64,000 nt of DNA from Rhizobium sp. Leaf371 (GTDB lineage: Bacteria; Pseudomonadota; Alphaproteobacteria; Rhizobiales; Rhizobiaceae). Positions 8,653-18,170 of this stretch are shown piece by piece (position 1 is the stretch's first letter; each line of letters opens with the position of its first letter). A program made the translations under genes and the position numbers. The DNA is taken from contig NZ_LMQB01000001.1 in NCBI RefSeq assembly GCF_001424045.1, forward strand, positions 95,548-159,547, given 5' to 3'. The notes below the pieces were generated by a model. The model did not search any database. It saw only the letters and a list, made by a program, of their open reading frames with translations, and had not been told where the DNA came from.

Positions 8653-9312
8653 TCAGGCGGGCTCGGCCTCGCGCACCGTCATCATCTCGCGGAAGGCGGC
8701 GCGCGCTTGACAGCGTCCGATCCAGGCCTTGATGCCGGGATGCCTGTCGAACAAAGCCGTCTGGCTCTGGGCGTAGCGAAACACCTCCGCGAGATTGAGA
8801 TCCGCCACCGTGAAGCGGTCGCCGACGATGTAGGCATGCTGCGACAGGCGTCGCTCCAGCATGCCGAAACGCGTGTCCAGTGCCTGCGCTGCGGCATCCA
8901 CGATCGCCCGGCCCCGCGCGGGACCGTTCGGTTCGGCGTCATAAGCGAGCACGATCTTGACCGCATGCGGCTCGATTTCGGTCGCGGCCCACAGCGTCCA
9001 GTCGAGGATCTCCGCCTCCTCGGCGGCATTCGCGGCTGCAAGCGGTCCGCCATGTTTGCGCGCGAGATAGAGGTTGTTGGCAAGCGATTCGGCCAGCACC
9101 AGCCCGTTATCCTCGATGGCGGGGATCATGCCTCTGGGGTTGATGGCGAGATAGGCGGGCGACTGGGTGTTGATCGGGGCCGTTTCCGACAGCGGGTCGA
9201 TCAGCCGTCGCGCCTGCACCACAGGCACGGAGCGGAACGGGATGCCGAGTTCGCCGGCCATCCAGTAGTTGCGCGAGGCCCGCGATCGGTACACTCCGTA
9301 GATGGTCAGCAT
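8653..9312 (-). CDS. Glutathione S-transferase family protein
   Basis: A 219-residue GST. The thioredoxin-like N-terminal domain begins [15 protein letters not shown] and includes [21 protein letters not shown], the usual cis-proline and glutathione-contact Glu-Ser motif. The all-helical C-terminal domain contains [18 protein letters not shown], the N-capping motif of the family. An ATG ten codons further upstream is in frame, but GGGAG stands close before the chosen ATG. It probably conjugates or reduces electrophiles with glutathione; the substrate is unknown. It converges with the DUF4406 gene, only 17 bases apart. Confidence 0.88.
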   Translation of the reverse strand: MLTIYGVYRSRASRNYWMAGELGIPFRSVPVVQARRLIDPLSETAPINTQSPAYLAINPRGMIPAIEDNGLVLAESLANNLYLARKHGGPLAAANAAEEAEILDWTLWAATEIEPHAVKIVLAYDAEPNGPARGRAIVDAAAQALDTRFGMLERRLSQHAYIVGDRFTVADLNLAEVFRYAQSQTALFDRHPGIKAWIGRCQARAAFREMMTVREAEPA

Positions 9313-9414
9313 GGCGCTCTCCCGTGTTTGGTCTCGCGTCACGGTAAGCTTTTGGCCGGGCGAAGGAAGACGGGCGCGCTGATACGAACATGATTGTTGC
9401 TGATGGGTCGCGCC

Positions 9415-10788
9415 TCAGACCCGGCGGTTTCCCGAGAGCGTCAGATGCGGGAAGGTTTTGGCTGCCCCGTCCACCAGTTCCGCGCTGGCCTTCTCGGTCC
9501 AGCGATAGCCGAGGACGGCATCTCCGACGCTTTCGAACAGATTGTCGGCGATGAGCGCCGTGCCGGCGCCGTCCGCAACCGTGACGCCGCAGCCGAGCGG
9601 CGCGACGCGGACGATGTTGCCGGTCACCGAGACATTGCGCAGGTAGGGGCCCCAGCCGATCATCAGCGCCCAGCGCGCCACCTTCTCGATGACGTTGCCG
9701 GTGATCACGGTGTCCGCCTCCGCCGAAATGCCGTAGCCGAAGCCGGCGCCATCGGAGACGTAGGGGGCGATGCCGGTGATGTCGCGGATGATGTTCTGCC
9801 CGACGGTCGCGAGCCGGCCGCCGGCGTCGAAGTTGACGATCGCGATGCCGTTGGCGGCGGTGTCGACGACGTTGCCGGTCACGATGGCGCCCTCGAACCC
9901 GAATTCGGAATAGATCGCGGTTTCGCCGGAGCGCAGGCACTGGTTGGCCGAGATCAGCACATTGTTGGCCGCGTTGGCGCGAATGGCGGAGAGGGCGCAG
10001 TCGGACACGTGGTTGCCGGAGACGACGACGTCGCCTGCACGGAAGATGTTGATGCCGTTGCCAGTCTGCCCGGTGCCGCCAGCGAGCGACGCGATGCGCG
10101 CGACGCGGTTGCCCGAAACCAGCGTTCCGTCCGGACCTGTTTGCGACCGGTGGACGAGAATGCCGCCATTGCCGCAGTCGGCGACGATATTGCCGGTGAT
10201 CGACAGGCCGGTGCTGTCGGTGGCGAAGATGCCGACGCCCTGGGGGCCTGCGATATCGTTGTCGCGAATGCGCCCGCCGCAGCGTCGAAGGTTGAGGCCG
10301 TGACCGCGCGTGCGGCCCGAGATCGCACAATTGTCGATCGTCAGCCGCGCAATGCCGGCGAGGTCCACGAGGCCGCTGCCGGGGTCGCCCGACAGGTCTT
10401 CGGCTGCGATCGTCAATCCCGTCAGCGTCAGGCCCGTTAGCGTGAGGCGGGCGAGGTTCTCGGCGATCAGAACGGGGCCGTCTCCCGATGCGATCAGACG
10501 CGTGGCACCCGGCGTGCCGGCAAGCGTGAGGCCGTCCGGAAGCGTGATCTGGGAGAGCCGGTAATCGCCCGGCGGCAGCAGGACGGGCAAGCGGCGCTCT
10601 GCGGCTTCGGCGAGAAGGGCCCGGAACGCCTTGGACTGGTCGGCGCGCCGGCCGGGCCGAACGCCGAAGTCGGTAGCATCGAGCGCGCCGCGAAAACCGT
10701 CGGGCAGCGAGGAAGCGCCCGCGCGCCGGCCTGCGAGCGCGACCGGCAGGCCGGCGAGAGCAAAAAACAGGGTGCGGCGGGTGGTCAT
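9415..10788 (-). CDS. Tat-exported beta-helix repeat protein, TIGR03808 type
   Basis: A 457-residue exported protein. The N-terminus MTTRRTLFFALAGLPVALAG is a twin-arginine signal peptide. The mature part starts with a pectate-lyase-like FGVRPGRRADQSKAFRALLAEA and then a long run of parallel beta-helix turns, with repeated VSGNxV, ITGNIV and ISANQC motifs and many asparagines. This matches the uncharacterised rhizobial family TIGR03808. Similar folds bind or cleave polysaccharides, but no catalytic residues are obvious. It diverges from the PAS-GAF-GGDEF-EAL gene over about 100 bases. Confidence 0.8.
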   Translation of the reverse strand: MTTRRTLFFALAGLPVALAGRRAGASSLPDGFRGALDATDFGVRPGRRADQSKAFRALLAEAAERRLPVLLPPGDYRLSQITLPDGLTLAGTPGATRLIASGDGPVLIAENLARLTLTGLTLTGLTIAAEDLSGDPGSGLVDLAGIARLTIDNCAISGRTRGHGLNLRRCGGRIRDNDIAGPQGVGIFATDSTGLSITGNIVADCGNGGILVHRSQTGPDGTLVSGNRVARIASLAGGTGQTGNGINIFRAGDVVVSGNHVSDCALSAIRANAANNVLISANQCLRSGETAIYSEFGFEGAIVTGNVVDTAANGIAIVNFDAGGRLATVGQNIIRDITGIAPYVSDGAGFGYGISAEADTVITGNVIEKVARWALMIGWGPYLRNVSVTGNIVRVAPLGCGVTVADGAGTALIADNLFESVGDAVLGYRWTEKASAELVDGAAKTFPHLTLSGNRRV

Positions 10789-10891
10789 GTCTCTCCGGAA
10801 GATCTAGCCTGTTACAGGGCTTGTTTAGGGAAGAATAACTTCTTTCCTTTAGCACTTCGTATCGACAGCGCGCGCCAATGACTGGCGGGAG

Positions 10892-13234
10892 ATGGCCTTG
10901 ACCAAAACGAACCTTCGCGGACGCGGCATGATCCCCGGAAGTCCTCCGGGTGACGAGGATACGCAGCGCCTGATCGAGGCGACGCGCCGGCTGGCCAATG
11001 AAGCGGCCCGTCTCTATGGCCCGCGCACCGACATCGCCGAACGCCATTACTGGCTGGAGACGATGGTCAACCATATTCCCGATTACATCTATGCCAAGGA
11101 TCTGCAGGGCCGCTTTCTCATCGCCAACGAGGCGACCGTGCGCGACAACGGCTTTGCCGAGATGCACCAGATCGTGGGTCTCACCGATTTCGACCTCCAC
11201 GCCGAAGACGTCGCGGCCCGGATCGCCGATGGTGAAAGGCAGGTTATCGCCAGCGGCGAGCCGATCATCGGCCTGGAGGAACGGGCAGCCGTCGACAAGG
11301 GCAACGAACGCTGGCTGATGACGTCGAAGGTGCCGCTGCGCGACAAGCTCGGCCGGACGATCGGCACCGTCGGCGTCTCCCGGGACATCACCGACCGCAA
11401 GCGGGCCGAGCAGCTGATGATCGGCCAGACGCGCGTTCTGGAGATGATCGCCAAGGACACGCCTCTCGAGGATCTCTTCCACGAACTGATCCTGATGATC
11501 GAAGCGCATGTGCCGGGCGTCCAGGGGTCCATCTACATGCTGACGGAGGACGGGCAGCGGCTGCTGAAGGGCGTCGCCCCCGGTCTCGACCCGGCCTACA
11601 CGGCGGCGCTGGAAGGCTTTCCGATCGGTCCGAACAGCGGCTCCTGCGGCACGGCTGCCTATCGCGGCGAGCCGGTCTTCGTCGGCGATATCCTCACCGA
11701 CCCGCTTTGGGCGCCCTATGTCGATTTCGTGCGGCCTTTCGCGTTTCGGGCCTGCTGGGCCGCGCCGCTCCTGTCCTTTCACGGCAAGGTGCTCGGCACC
11801 TTCGCGCTCTACTCCAAGACCGCCGGCCTGCCGGCAGACCCGGTTCGCGACCTGATCGCCATGGCCGCGCGCCTCGCGGCGATCGCCATCGAGCGGCGGG
11901 AGGCGGCCGAGCGCATCCATTTCATGGCGCATCACGACGCGCTCACCGGCCTGCCCAACCGCGTCATGCTCGACGGACAGATGGAACGGGCGATGCTGGA
12001 TGCGCGCCAGAAGGGCGAGTGGGTGGCGCTGGCCTTCCTCGATCTCGACAATTTCAAGCTCGTCAATGACAGCCTCGGCCATACGGCCGGCGACGAGCTG
12101 CTGCGCACCGTCGCGCAGCGGATGAGCCTCTGCGTGCGCCAGGGCGACATGATCATCCGTGTCGGCGGCGACGAGTTCATCATTCTGCTCACCGGCCTGC
12201 AGGCCGACCGGGAGCTGGTTCTTGCGCGGTTCGAGGGTATTCGCGGCGCGATCGCCCGTCCGATGACGCTGGCCGGGCAGACCCTGCAGGTCACCTGCAG
12301 CATGGGCGTCGTGTGCTATCCGGAGCAGGGCGAGAGTACGGGCGAGCTGCTGGCCAATGCGGATGCCGCCATGTATCGGGCGAAGGCCTTCGGGCGAAAC
12401 AACCTCAAGCTCTTCTCGTCGGAGATGGCGGATGCGGCGCTTGCCAAGCTGGTGCGCGTCGAAGCCCTGCGGCAGGCGCTGGAGCAGAGCGAATTCGTGC
12501 TGCACTACCAGCCGCAGCTCGATCTCGCCTCGGGCCGCATCTTTGCGGCTGAAGCGCTTCTGCGCTGGGACCATCCGGAACACGGCCTGATCTCGCCGGC
12601 CGAATTCGTGCCGCTGGCCGAGGAAACCGGGCTGATCGTCGAGATCGGCGAATGGGTTCTCGATGCCGCCTGTCGCCAGAACCGGGCCTGGCAGGATGCG
12701 GGGCTCCCGAACCTCATCGTCAGCGTCAACGTCTCGGCCCGCCAGTTCGCAGAAAAGGCCTGGGTCTCCCGCGTCGCCCGGACGCTGGCCGAAACCGGGC
12801 TCGACCCGCGATTCCTGGAGCTCGAGCTGACCGAAAGCCTGATCATGCAGGACGTGCCCCAGGCGATCGCCACCATGCACGAGCTGGAAGCGCTCGGCGT
12901 GCGGCTCGCCATCGACGATTTCGGCACCGGTTATTCCAGCCTGAGCGCGCTCAAGCGCTTTCCCGTCAGCCGCCTGAAGATCGATCGGTCCTTCGTGAAG
13001 GATATTCCCGACGACGAGGACGACATGGCGATCACGGCGGCGATCATCTCGCTCGCGCAGAAGCTCAAGCTCGACGTGATCGCCGAGGGCGTCGAAACGC
13101 AGGAGCAGCTCGATTTCCTGCGCGCTTCCGGCTGCAACGAAATCCAGGGCTACTGGGTCAGCCGGCCGCTGCCGCCGGCCGCCTTCGTCTCGCAGCTTTG
13201 CCGGGACACGGCGCTGGGCGCTCCGAGCGTCTGA
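10892..13234 (+). CDS. PAS-GAF-GGDEF-EAL cyclic-di-GMP enzyme
   Basis: A 780-residue soluble signalling protein with both making and breaking domains for cyclic di-GMP. Domain order by residue: PAS at about 50-170 (IPDYIYAKDLQGRFLIANEA), GAF at about 185-335, GGDEF at about 345-510 and EAL at about 525-770. The GGDEF site is intact (RVGGDEFIILL) and has an RxxD inhibitory site five residues before it (RQGD). The EAL site is intact (AEALLRW) with DDFGTGYSS and EGVETQEQ. No membrane helix is seen. Either activity or both could operate, set by the PAS and GAF inputs. GGGAG lies directly against the ATG, so a TTG two codons later with a six-base gap is an alternative start. Confidence 0.93.
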   Translation: MALTKTNLRGRGMIPGSPPGDEDTQRLIEATRRLANEAARLYGPRTDIAERHYWLETMVNHIPDYIYAKDLQGRFLIANEATVRDNGFAEMHQIVGLTDFDLHAEDVAARIADGERQVIASGEPIIGLEERAAVDKGNERWLMTSKVPLRDKLGRTIGTVGVSRDITDRKRAEQLMIGQTRVLEMIAKDTPLEDLFHELILMIEAHVPGVQGSIYMLTEDGQRLLKGVAPGLDPAYTAALEGFPIGPNSGSCGTAAYRGEPVFVGDILTDPLWAPYVDFVRPFAFRACWAAPLLSFHGKVLGTFALYSKTAGLPADPVRDLIAMAARLAAIAIERREAAERIHFMAHHDALTGLPNRVMLDGQMERAMLDARQKGEWVALAFLDLDNFKLVNDSLGHTAGDELLRTVAQRMSLCVRQGDMIIRVGGDEFIILLTGLQADRELVLARFEGIRGAIARPMTLAGQTLQVTCSMGVVCYPEQGESTGELLANADAAMYRAKAFGRNNLKLFSSEMADAALAKLVRVEALRQALEQSEFVLHYQPQLDLASGRIFAAEALLRWDHPEHGLISPAEFVPLAEETGLIVEIGEWVLDAACRQNRAWQDAGLPNLIVSVNVSARQFAEKAWVSRVARTLAETGLDPRFLELELTESLIMQDVPQAIATMHELEALGVRLAIDDFGTGYSSLSALKRFPVSRLKIDRSFVKDIPDDEDDMAITAAIISLAQKLKLDVIAEGVETQEQLDFLRASGCNEIQGYWVSRPLPPAAFVSQLCRDTALGAPSV

Positions 13235-13517
13235 TAGGGCGACCTCCGTGCCTTTTAAGCTTCGCTTGGCAAACCTCGCTTGGCAAGCCTCGCGCCAGCA
13301 CCTCCCTGCCATAAAGGGCGACAACCGCCGACAGCGGATGGATGCAAAGTTGCAACGGTCCTAAAAAACCCTGCAGGGCCTGCTGTTCCTCCGTTTGTCG
13401 CGCACTAGCTAGGCTGTTGTGCTCCATGAAGCCGAAGGCACGGTTCCGTTCTCCCAGCGGTCCGGTGCGGTCGGCCAAACGGACCATGATCGTCGCGTCA
13501 ACCGGAAGTCCGCCCCC

Positions 13518-14318
13518 ATGAGCCCGCTCAAGCCTCCGATGTCCCCTCTGTCCCGCCGGCAGTTTCTGAACCTGAGCGGCGTGGCTGCTGCCACGGCTGC
13601 CCTGTCGGCCTGCAACTACACGTCCAACACCGCCAGCTTCAATGCCGAGACCCGGCCGTATTTCCGCAATCCGGAGTTCGACAATCGTTTCGCTCCGGCC
13701 AATGGCGGTTACGCGACCTTCGGCCAGCCCCAGAATGCCGCCTACATGACGGGCCTGCCGCCGCAGTCCGCCTATGCCGCCAGCATCTACGGCCCCGTGG
13801 TCGATGACGGCTTCGCCATTCCCGCCGTGCCCTATCAGGAGATCGATCCGCGCTTCTACCGCCAGGAAGTGGCCGATCCCTTCGGAGAGGCGCCGGGCAC
13901 GATCATCGTCGATACGCAGGATCGGTTTCTCTACCTGACCGAGCCGGGCGGACGGGCGATGCGCTACGGCGTCGGCATCGGGCGCGAGGGCTTTGCCTGG
14001 TCCGGCCGCGGCGTCATCCAGTGGAAGCAGAAATGGCCGCGCTGGAAGCCACCGAACGAAATGGTCGCGCGTCAGCCGCATCTCGCCGCCTATTCGATCG
14101 AGAACGGCGGCATGGAGCCCGGCCTCTCCAATCCGCTGGGCGCGCGCGCCATGTACATCTTCAAGGATGGGCAGGATACGCTCTACCGCCTGCACGGCTC
14201 GCCGGAATGGCAGTCGATCGGCAAGGCCGTCTCGTCCGGCTGCGTTCGCCTGATCAACCAGGATGTCATCGATCTCTACGATCGCGTGCGGACGAAATCG
14301 CCGATCCTCGTCGTCTGA
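13518..14318 (+). CDS. L,D-transpeptidase (YkuD domain), exported lipoprotein
   Basis: A cell-envelope enzyme expected to cross-link peptidoglycan or attach proteins to it. The N-terminus carries SRRQFLNLSGVAAATAAL followed by SAC, which combines a twin-arginine signal with a lipobox-like cysteine. A proline- and tyrosine-rich linker follows, then the YkuD domain from GTIIVDTQDRFLYL to the end. The catalytic HGSPEWQSIGKAVSSGCVRL, with His, Ser, Cys and Arg, is complete. Several ATGs are possible upstream; the chosen one gives a short n-region and precedes the Tat motif by about a dozen residues. A strong terminator follows 48 bases after the stop. Confidence 0.88.
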   Translation: MSPLKPPMSPLSRRQFLNLSGVAAATAALSACNYTSNTASFNAETRPYFRNPEFDNRFAPANGGYATFGQPQNAAYMTGLPPQSAYAASIYGPVVDDGFAIPAVPYQEIDPRFYRQEVADPFGEAPGTIIVDTQDRFLYLTEPGGRAMRYGVGIGREGFAWSGRGVIQWKQKWPRWKPPNEMVARQPHLAAYSIENGGMEPGLSNPLGARAMYIFKDGQDTLYRLHGSPEWQSIGKAVSSGCVRLINQDVIDLYDRVRTKSPILVV

Positions 14319-14365
14319 TCGTCGGCGTCCGTCCGGAGGTTATAAATTTCTCGACCTGGCACAAG

Positions 14366-14389
14366 ACCGGCGGCTTCGCCGGTTTTTTC
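14366..14389 (+). terminator. Rho-independent terminator after the transpeptidase gene
   Basis: Stem ACCGGCG and CGCCGGT around GCTT, followed by six T. It lies between the convergent transpeptidase and response-regulator genes. Confidence 0.85.
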
Positions 14390-14403
14390 TCGGCGGCTCG
14401 GCG

Positions 14404-14802
14404 TCAGTGCCGGCCTGTCTCGATGATGTCGGCCAGCGCCTTGAGATTGTCCGAGGTCAGCGGCTTTTCGAAATACCGTTTCACGAAGTCGTATTGCAGC
14501 GCCTTGTTCCGGTCCGTGCCGAGGTGCGAACTGGTCAGCATCACCACGAGCGGTGCAGGGCCGTCGAGCCCCCGGGCGAAATCGCGCGCATAGGTCTCCA
14601 GAAATTCGAAACCGTTCATGACCGGCATGTTGATGTCGAGGATGATCGCGTCCGGCTGTTCCCGGCGCAGCATCTCCAGCCCCTCGCGGCCGTTGAGCGC
14701 CTGCACGACCTTGATCGTCGGGTCGAAGCGCTGGATCGTATAGCCGCAGATGAAGAGATCCGTCTCATCGTCGTCGATGATCAGGAGGGAGCCTATGGTC
14801 AT
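14404..14802 (-). CDS. Single-domain response regulator
   Basis: A 132-residue receiver-only protein. It has the acidic pair DDDE near the N-terminus, the phosphoacceptor aspartate in AIILDINMPVMNGFEF, the threonine/serine in VMLTSSHL and the lysine in YFEKPL. There is no output domain, so it must act by protein contact or as a phosphate shuttle. The ATGA overlap with the stop of the sensor kinase makes them a pair. The sequence resembles receivers encoded next to PAS-type kinases in rhizobia, but the target is unknown. Confidence 0.92.
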   Translation of the reverse strand: MTIGSLLIIDDDETDLFICGYTIQRFDPTIKVVQALNGREGLEMLRREQPDAIILDINMPVMNGFEFLETYARDFARGLDGPAPLVVMLTSSHLGTDRNKALQYDFVKRYFEKPLTSDNLKALADIIETGRH

Positions 14803-16823
14803 GCGTCGTTCCTCTGGGGCAATCGTATGACAAATTGGCTGCCTTTGTCGAGCCGGACGTAGGCCACGGTGCCGCCGAGATGCTCGGCGCTCTTTCTGAC
14901 GATGTAGAGGCCGAGACCGCTGCCGTCGGCGCGGGAGGGGTGGAAGCGCTTGAACATCTGGAACAGGTTCGTCTCGTCCCCAGGGTCGAGCCCGAGGCCG
15001 TTGTCGGAAATGCGCAGGTCCAGCCATCCGTCGCGCGCCATGGCGGCGTCGATCGCGACGCGGCGCGCGCCCTCGTCGGGGTCTGCATATTTGATGGCGT
15101 TCGAGATGAGATTGTCGAGGATCATGCGCAGGCGCGCAGGCTTGGTGCGGATGGTGAGGTCGTCTGCGACATCGACCGTAAACGACACCTGCCGGGCGGG
15201 ATCGATGAAGCGCAGGCGCTCGATCGTTTCCTCGACGGCAGACAGCAGGGGAACCGCCGTCACGGGCTCGTCCAGCAGGCGGCTGCGCTTCAGCTGGATG
15301 ATGTTCTCGATCAGTCCGTCGAGTTTCTGAAGGCCGCGCTCGATCCGCTCAATAACCGGCGTCATCTGCGCCGTCGGGGTCTTGAGGCCGATCATGTCGC
15401 GCATGATGGTGGTGAGGCCGATGGAGGAGGCGATCGGCGCCCGCAGATCGTGGGAGGTGCGGTAGGCGAATTCCTCAAGCTCGGCATTGGCTTCGAGGAT
15501 TTCCTGTTCGTGCCGTTTCCGCTGGGAGATATCGCGGATGATGCCGCTGTAGAGCACCGTGCGATCGAGCTCGATGCGGGCGACCGAAAGGTCGAGCGGG
15601 AAGCGGGTGCCGCTGCGGCGCATGCCCTCGGTCTCCCGGGCGGAGCAGGCGATCTCGGTGCTCTCGACGTCGCTGCCTGATGCCGGCAGGAAGCCGGGAA
15701 TGAGGGCGCGGACGTCATGGCCGAGCATGTCCTCGGTGCGATAGCCGAAGATCGTTTCCATGGCATGGTTGGTCGAGAGGATCTGGCCGCCTGCGTCGAT
15801 GGTGACGATCCCGTCTGCGGCGGTATCGATGATCGCGCTCAGGCGCTCCTGGCTTTCGCGCAGCTTCAGGGCGATGCCGCGATAGCTCTGCGCGTTGCGA
15901 AAGGCATAGACGATCAGGCCGGCATAGACGATGCCGGAAACGACCAGAAGCCCGGCGAGGATTGCCTGGGAGGCCGGTTTGCCCTGGGGATCGATGCTGA
16001 TCGTCGCGCCCGTCCCCTCGAAGGCATCCTGCAGGTCGAGCAAGGTCAGAAGCAGGAGGAGCAGATAGCTCGCCGCACCGAGCATGGCGGCGATGGTCGC
16101 GGCGTCGTAGTCGAGCTCCTCGACCCGCAGGAAGATCATGGGCAGGGCGAGGGCTGCAAAACAGAGCGCGGTGTGCGGCGACATATGGCCGTAGCGGGGC
16201 CAGTCGCTTTCTGTCACCAGCTGGAGCCCGTAGCCGAGCAGCGTCGCGGCAGCCGTCATGAAGACGGTCGCGGCGAAGACGATGCGCAGGAGCGTCGGCT
16301 TGCCGGTGAGGGCGCTGACGAGGATGCAGATGCCGAGAAGGGCGAAGGAGAGCGCCGTGCCGCTCGCCAGATGTCCGGGATAGGGCGATGTCTGGCGGAA
16401 GGGATCGAGCATCAGCCGATCGAGCGGGTGCCCCGTCAAGAGGATCGGCTCCAGCAGGAAGACGAGGCCGATGAGCACCACGACGATCGACAGGATGGCC
16501 GCAACCCGGCCCCTCTCGTGCAGGAGAGCGACAACGGCGAAGCCGATCAGAACGAAACTGACGGCGGTGTTGAACTGCATGCGGAAGAGAATGGGGAGGG
16601 TGTCGGCGAGGAAGCCGACCTTCAGGAGCCAGAGAGCGCCGATGCCGAGGCCGACGGCGACGCAGAACCAGGCCGCCGCCATCCCGGCCATGTGCCAGCC
16701 TCGCTTCTGCCGTGGCAGCGCGACGGGATCGACCGACGAGGACCGTTTCCGGGTCACGTCACGGTCTTGCGCGCCAATCGGCCGCAACGACCCGTGCTCA
16801 TCCATCGCGTGCGCGCGAACCAT
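14799..16823 (-). CDS. Membrane sensor histidine kinase with PAS domain
   Basis: A 674-residue kinase. Residues about 45-310 hold eight or so membrane helices forming an integral sensor domain with short loops. A PAS domain follows at about 330-445 (AADGIVTIDAGGQILSTNHA) with its PAC end (SGIIRDISQRKRHEQ). The HisKA domain has the phosphoacceptor in RTSHDLRAPIASS, and the ATPase domain has N-box LDNLISNAIKYA, G1 DNGLGLDP and G2 GSGLGLYIV. The partner is the receiver protein encoded next, whose start overlaps this stop. GGAGGG abuts the chosen ATG; another ATG lies six codons later. The signal sensed is unknown. Confidence 0.92.
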   Translation of the reverse strand: MVRAHAMDEHGSLRPIGAQDRDVTRKRSSSVDPVALPRQKRGWHMAGMAAAWFCVAVGLGIGALWLLKVGFLADTLPILFRMQFNTAVSFVLIGFAVVALLHERGRVAAILSIVVVLIGLVFLLEPILLTGHPLDRLMLDPFRQTSPYPGHLASGTALSFALLGICILVSALTGKPTLLRIVFAATVFMTAAATLLGYGLQLVTESDWPRYGHMSPHTALCFAALALPMIFLRVEELDYDAATIAAMLGAASYLLLLLLTLLDLQDAFEGTGATISIDPQGKPASQAILAGLLVVSGIVYAGLIVYAFRNAQSYRGIALKLRESQERLSAIIDTAADGIVTIDAGGQILSTNHAMETIFGYRTEDMLGHDVRALIPGFLPASGSDVESTEIACSARETEGMRRSGTRFPLDLSVARIELDRTVLYSGIIRDISQRKRHEQEILEANAELEEFAYRTSHDLRAPIASSIGLTTIMRDMIGLKTPTAQMTPVIERIERGLQKLDGLIENIIQLKRSRLLDEPVTAVPLLSAVEETIERLRFIDPARQVSFTVDVADDLTIRTKPARLRMILDNLISNAIKYADPDEGARRVAIDAAMARDGWLDLRISDNGLGLDPGDETNLFQMFKRFHPSRADGSGLGLYIVRKSAEHLGGTVAYVRLDKGSQFVIRLPQRNDA

Positions 16824-16899
16824 CCCTCCAGGTCACCCTCCGCTTCCCCTTGCACCACCAGAGATCACGGCCGGCGGGCGTCGTCAACGCATCCTTACT

Positions 16900-17415
16900 C
16901 TAAAGCGCGTCGTCGGCCGATATCGCGGGGTCGCTCGGCCGGGACAGGCGGTCGGTCAGCGCTTCCAGGACGGTTCGCAGCGCCTCGGCCTCGCCGGTGC
17001 TGCACCCGATCGCGCTGCCGATGGCCGTCTGCACATGGCCGGCCTCCGCCTGCAGGGCTTCGCCCTTCCCGGTCAGCGCGATGTTGACCTGCCGCTCGTC
17101 CTTGCGGTCGCGCGTGCGGCTGACCAGGCCGGCGGCGTCGAGCCGCTTGAGGAGCGGGGACAGCGTGCCGGAATCGAGCCCCAGCTGCTCCCCGATCTGC
17201 TTCACCGTCATAACCCTGTGCTCCCACAATGCGAGAAGCACGAGATATTGCGGGTAGGTCAGGCCGAAGCGGTCGAGCAGCGGTTTGTAGGTCCGGTTGA
17301 AGGCGTGGGACAGCGAATAGACCGCGAAGCAAAGCTGGTCTTCGAGCGGCAAGGGAATGCTGAAAGACACCGCCTGTGCCGCCTTCTCCGTCCCGTCTGC
17401 CGTCCGCTTTTTCAT
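16900..17415 (-). CDS. ohrR: MarR-family organic hydroperoxide repressor
   Basis: Repressor of ohr that is released when its reactive cysteine is oxidised by organic hydroperoxides. The 171-residue protein has the OhrR N-terminal signature LEDQLCFAVYSLSHAFNRTYKPLLD with the sensing cysteine, then YPQYLVLLALWE and the winged helix DSGTLSPLLKRLDAAGLVSRTRDRKDERQV. It is a little longer than usual at the C-terminus. It is divergent from ohr with about 140 bp between them, holding AT-rich palindromes. The pairing makes the function secure. Confidence 0.95.
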   Translation of the reverse strand: MKKRTADGTEKAAQAVSFSIPLPLEDQLCFAVYSLSHAFNRTYKPLLDRFGLTYPQYLVLLALWEHRVMTVKQIGEQLGLDSGTLSPLLKRLDAAGLVSRTRDRKDERQVNIALTGKGEALQAEAGHVQTAIGSAIGCSTGEAEALRTVLEALTDRLSRPSDPAISADDAL

Positions 17416-17440
17416 GCTGTGAACCTACAGGAAGCGACGG

Positions 17441-17486
17441 AAAATTGCAATTTGCAAAATTGGATTGCGTGCAATTGAATTGTGCG
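17441..17486. promoter_or_regulatory. Probable OhrR operator region
   Basis: A strongly AT-rich stretch between the divergent ohrR and ohr genes. It holds two adjacent TTGCAA palindromes and, about 20 bases on, CAATT-G-AATTG. Known OhrR sites are AATT-rich inverted repeats placed in exactly this intergenic position. Both genes are probably controlled from here. Confidence 0.7.
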
Positions 17487-17554
17487 TTATAAAGGCCGGG
17501 AAGACGGAAGTTCTTCTTCACGAAACGCGTCGAAAGCGACGACAGGAGACCCCA

Positions 17555-17977
17555 ATGGCTATTCTCTACACCACCAAAGCTTCTGCGACCGGCGGCCGTG
17601 CAGGTCGCGCCGTGTCCGAAAACGGCGTGCTCGACGTCGTCCTGACCGTTCCGAAGGAACTCGGTGGCGATGGCGCCACGGGCACGAACCCCGAGCAGCT
17701 CTTCGCGGCCGGCTATTCCGCCTGCTTCCTCGGTGCTCTCAAGAATGTAGCGGGCAAGGAAAAGATCAAGGTTCCGGAAGAGACCAAGGTCACGGCGACG
17801 GTCGGCATCGGCCCGCGCGACGATGGTACCGGCTTCGGCATCGACGTCTCCCTGCTCGTCGACATCCCCGGCCTCGACCGCGAAACCGCAGAACGGCTGG
17901 TCGCTGCCGCCCATATCGTCTGCCCCTACAGCCATGCCATGCGCACATCGACGGAAGTGCCGGTCAAGGTGGCCTGA
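17555..17977 (+). CDS. ohr: Organic hydroperoxide resistance protein
   Basis: A thiol peroxidase that reduces organic hydroperoxides to alcohols, usually using lipoyl groups. The 140-residue protein is the normal Ohr length. Both catalytic cysteines are present, in GYSACFLGAL and AHIVCPYSHAMR, and the family stretch GTNPEQLFAAGY precedes the first. It acts in the cytosol as a dimer. The AGGAG site sits seven bases before the ATG. OhrR control is expected from the divergent arrangement. Confidence 0.97.
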   Translation: MAILYTTKASATGGRAGRAVSENGVLDVVLTVPKELGGDGATGTNPEQLFAAGYSACFLGALKNVAGKEKIKVPEETKVTATVGIGPRDDGTGFGIDVSLLVDIPGLDRETAERLVAAAHIVCPYSHAMRTSTEVPVKVA

Positions 17978-18021
17978 CAGGCCGGCTGAGGCGATCGCCG
18001 ACAGGCGAGACCAAATCGAGA

Positions 18022-18055
18022 GGGTGGAGACGGCGCGTCCGTTTCCACCCTTTTT
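18022..18055 (+). terminator. Rho-independent terminator after ohr
   Basis: A 12-bp stem, GGGTGGAGACGG against CCGTTTCCACCC with one G-U pair, around a five-base loop and followed by five T. Confidence 0.9.
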
Positions 18056-18170
18056 CGGTTGATACGTTCTCATTCTCTTACATAATTCGCGTCACGCGTG
18101 TGGATTTGATCGTGACACAGAAGGATGCCATCATGCCCGTGCGAAGCACGATGAATGCGAAGAGGGCAGA

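Noticed and set aside
9107..13324. Open frame of 1405 codons on the minus strand
   Set aside because: It runs opposite the GGDEF-EAL and through the TIGR03808-type gene, has no family resemblance and is arginine-, aspartate- and glycine-rich as expected for the reverse of GC-rich coding DNA.
13235..13517. Imperfect direct repeats of CTCGCTTGGCAA in the gap before the transpeptidase gene
   Set aside because: Only two short copies and no sign of an element or gene; I see no further structure in this 283-bp gap.
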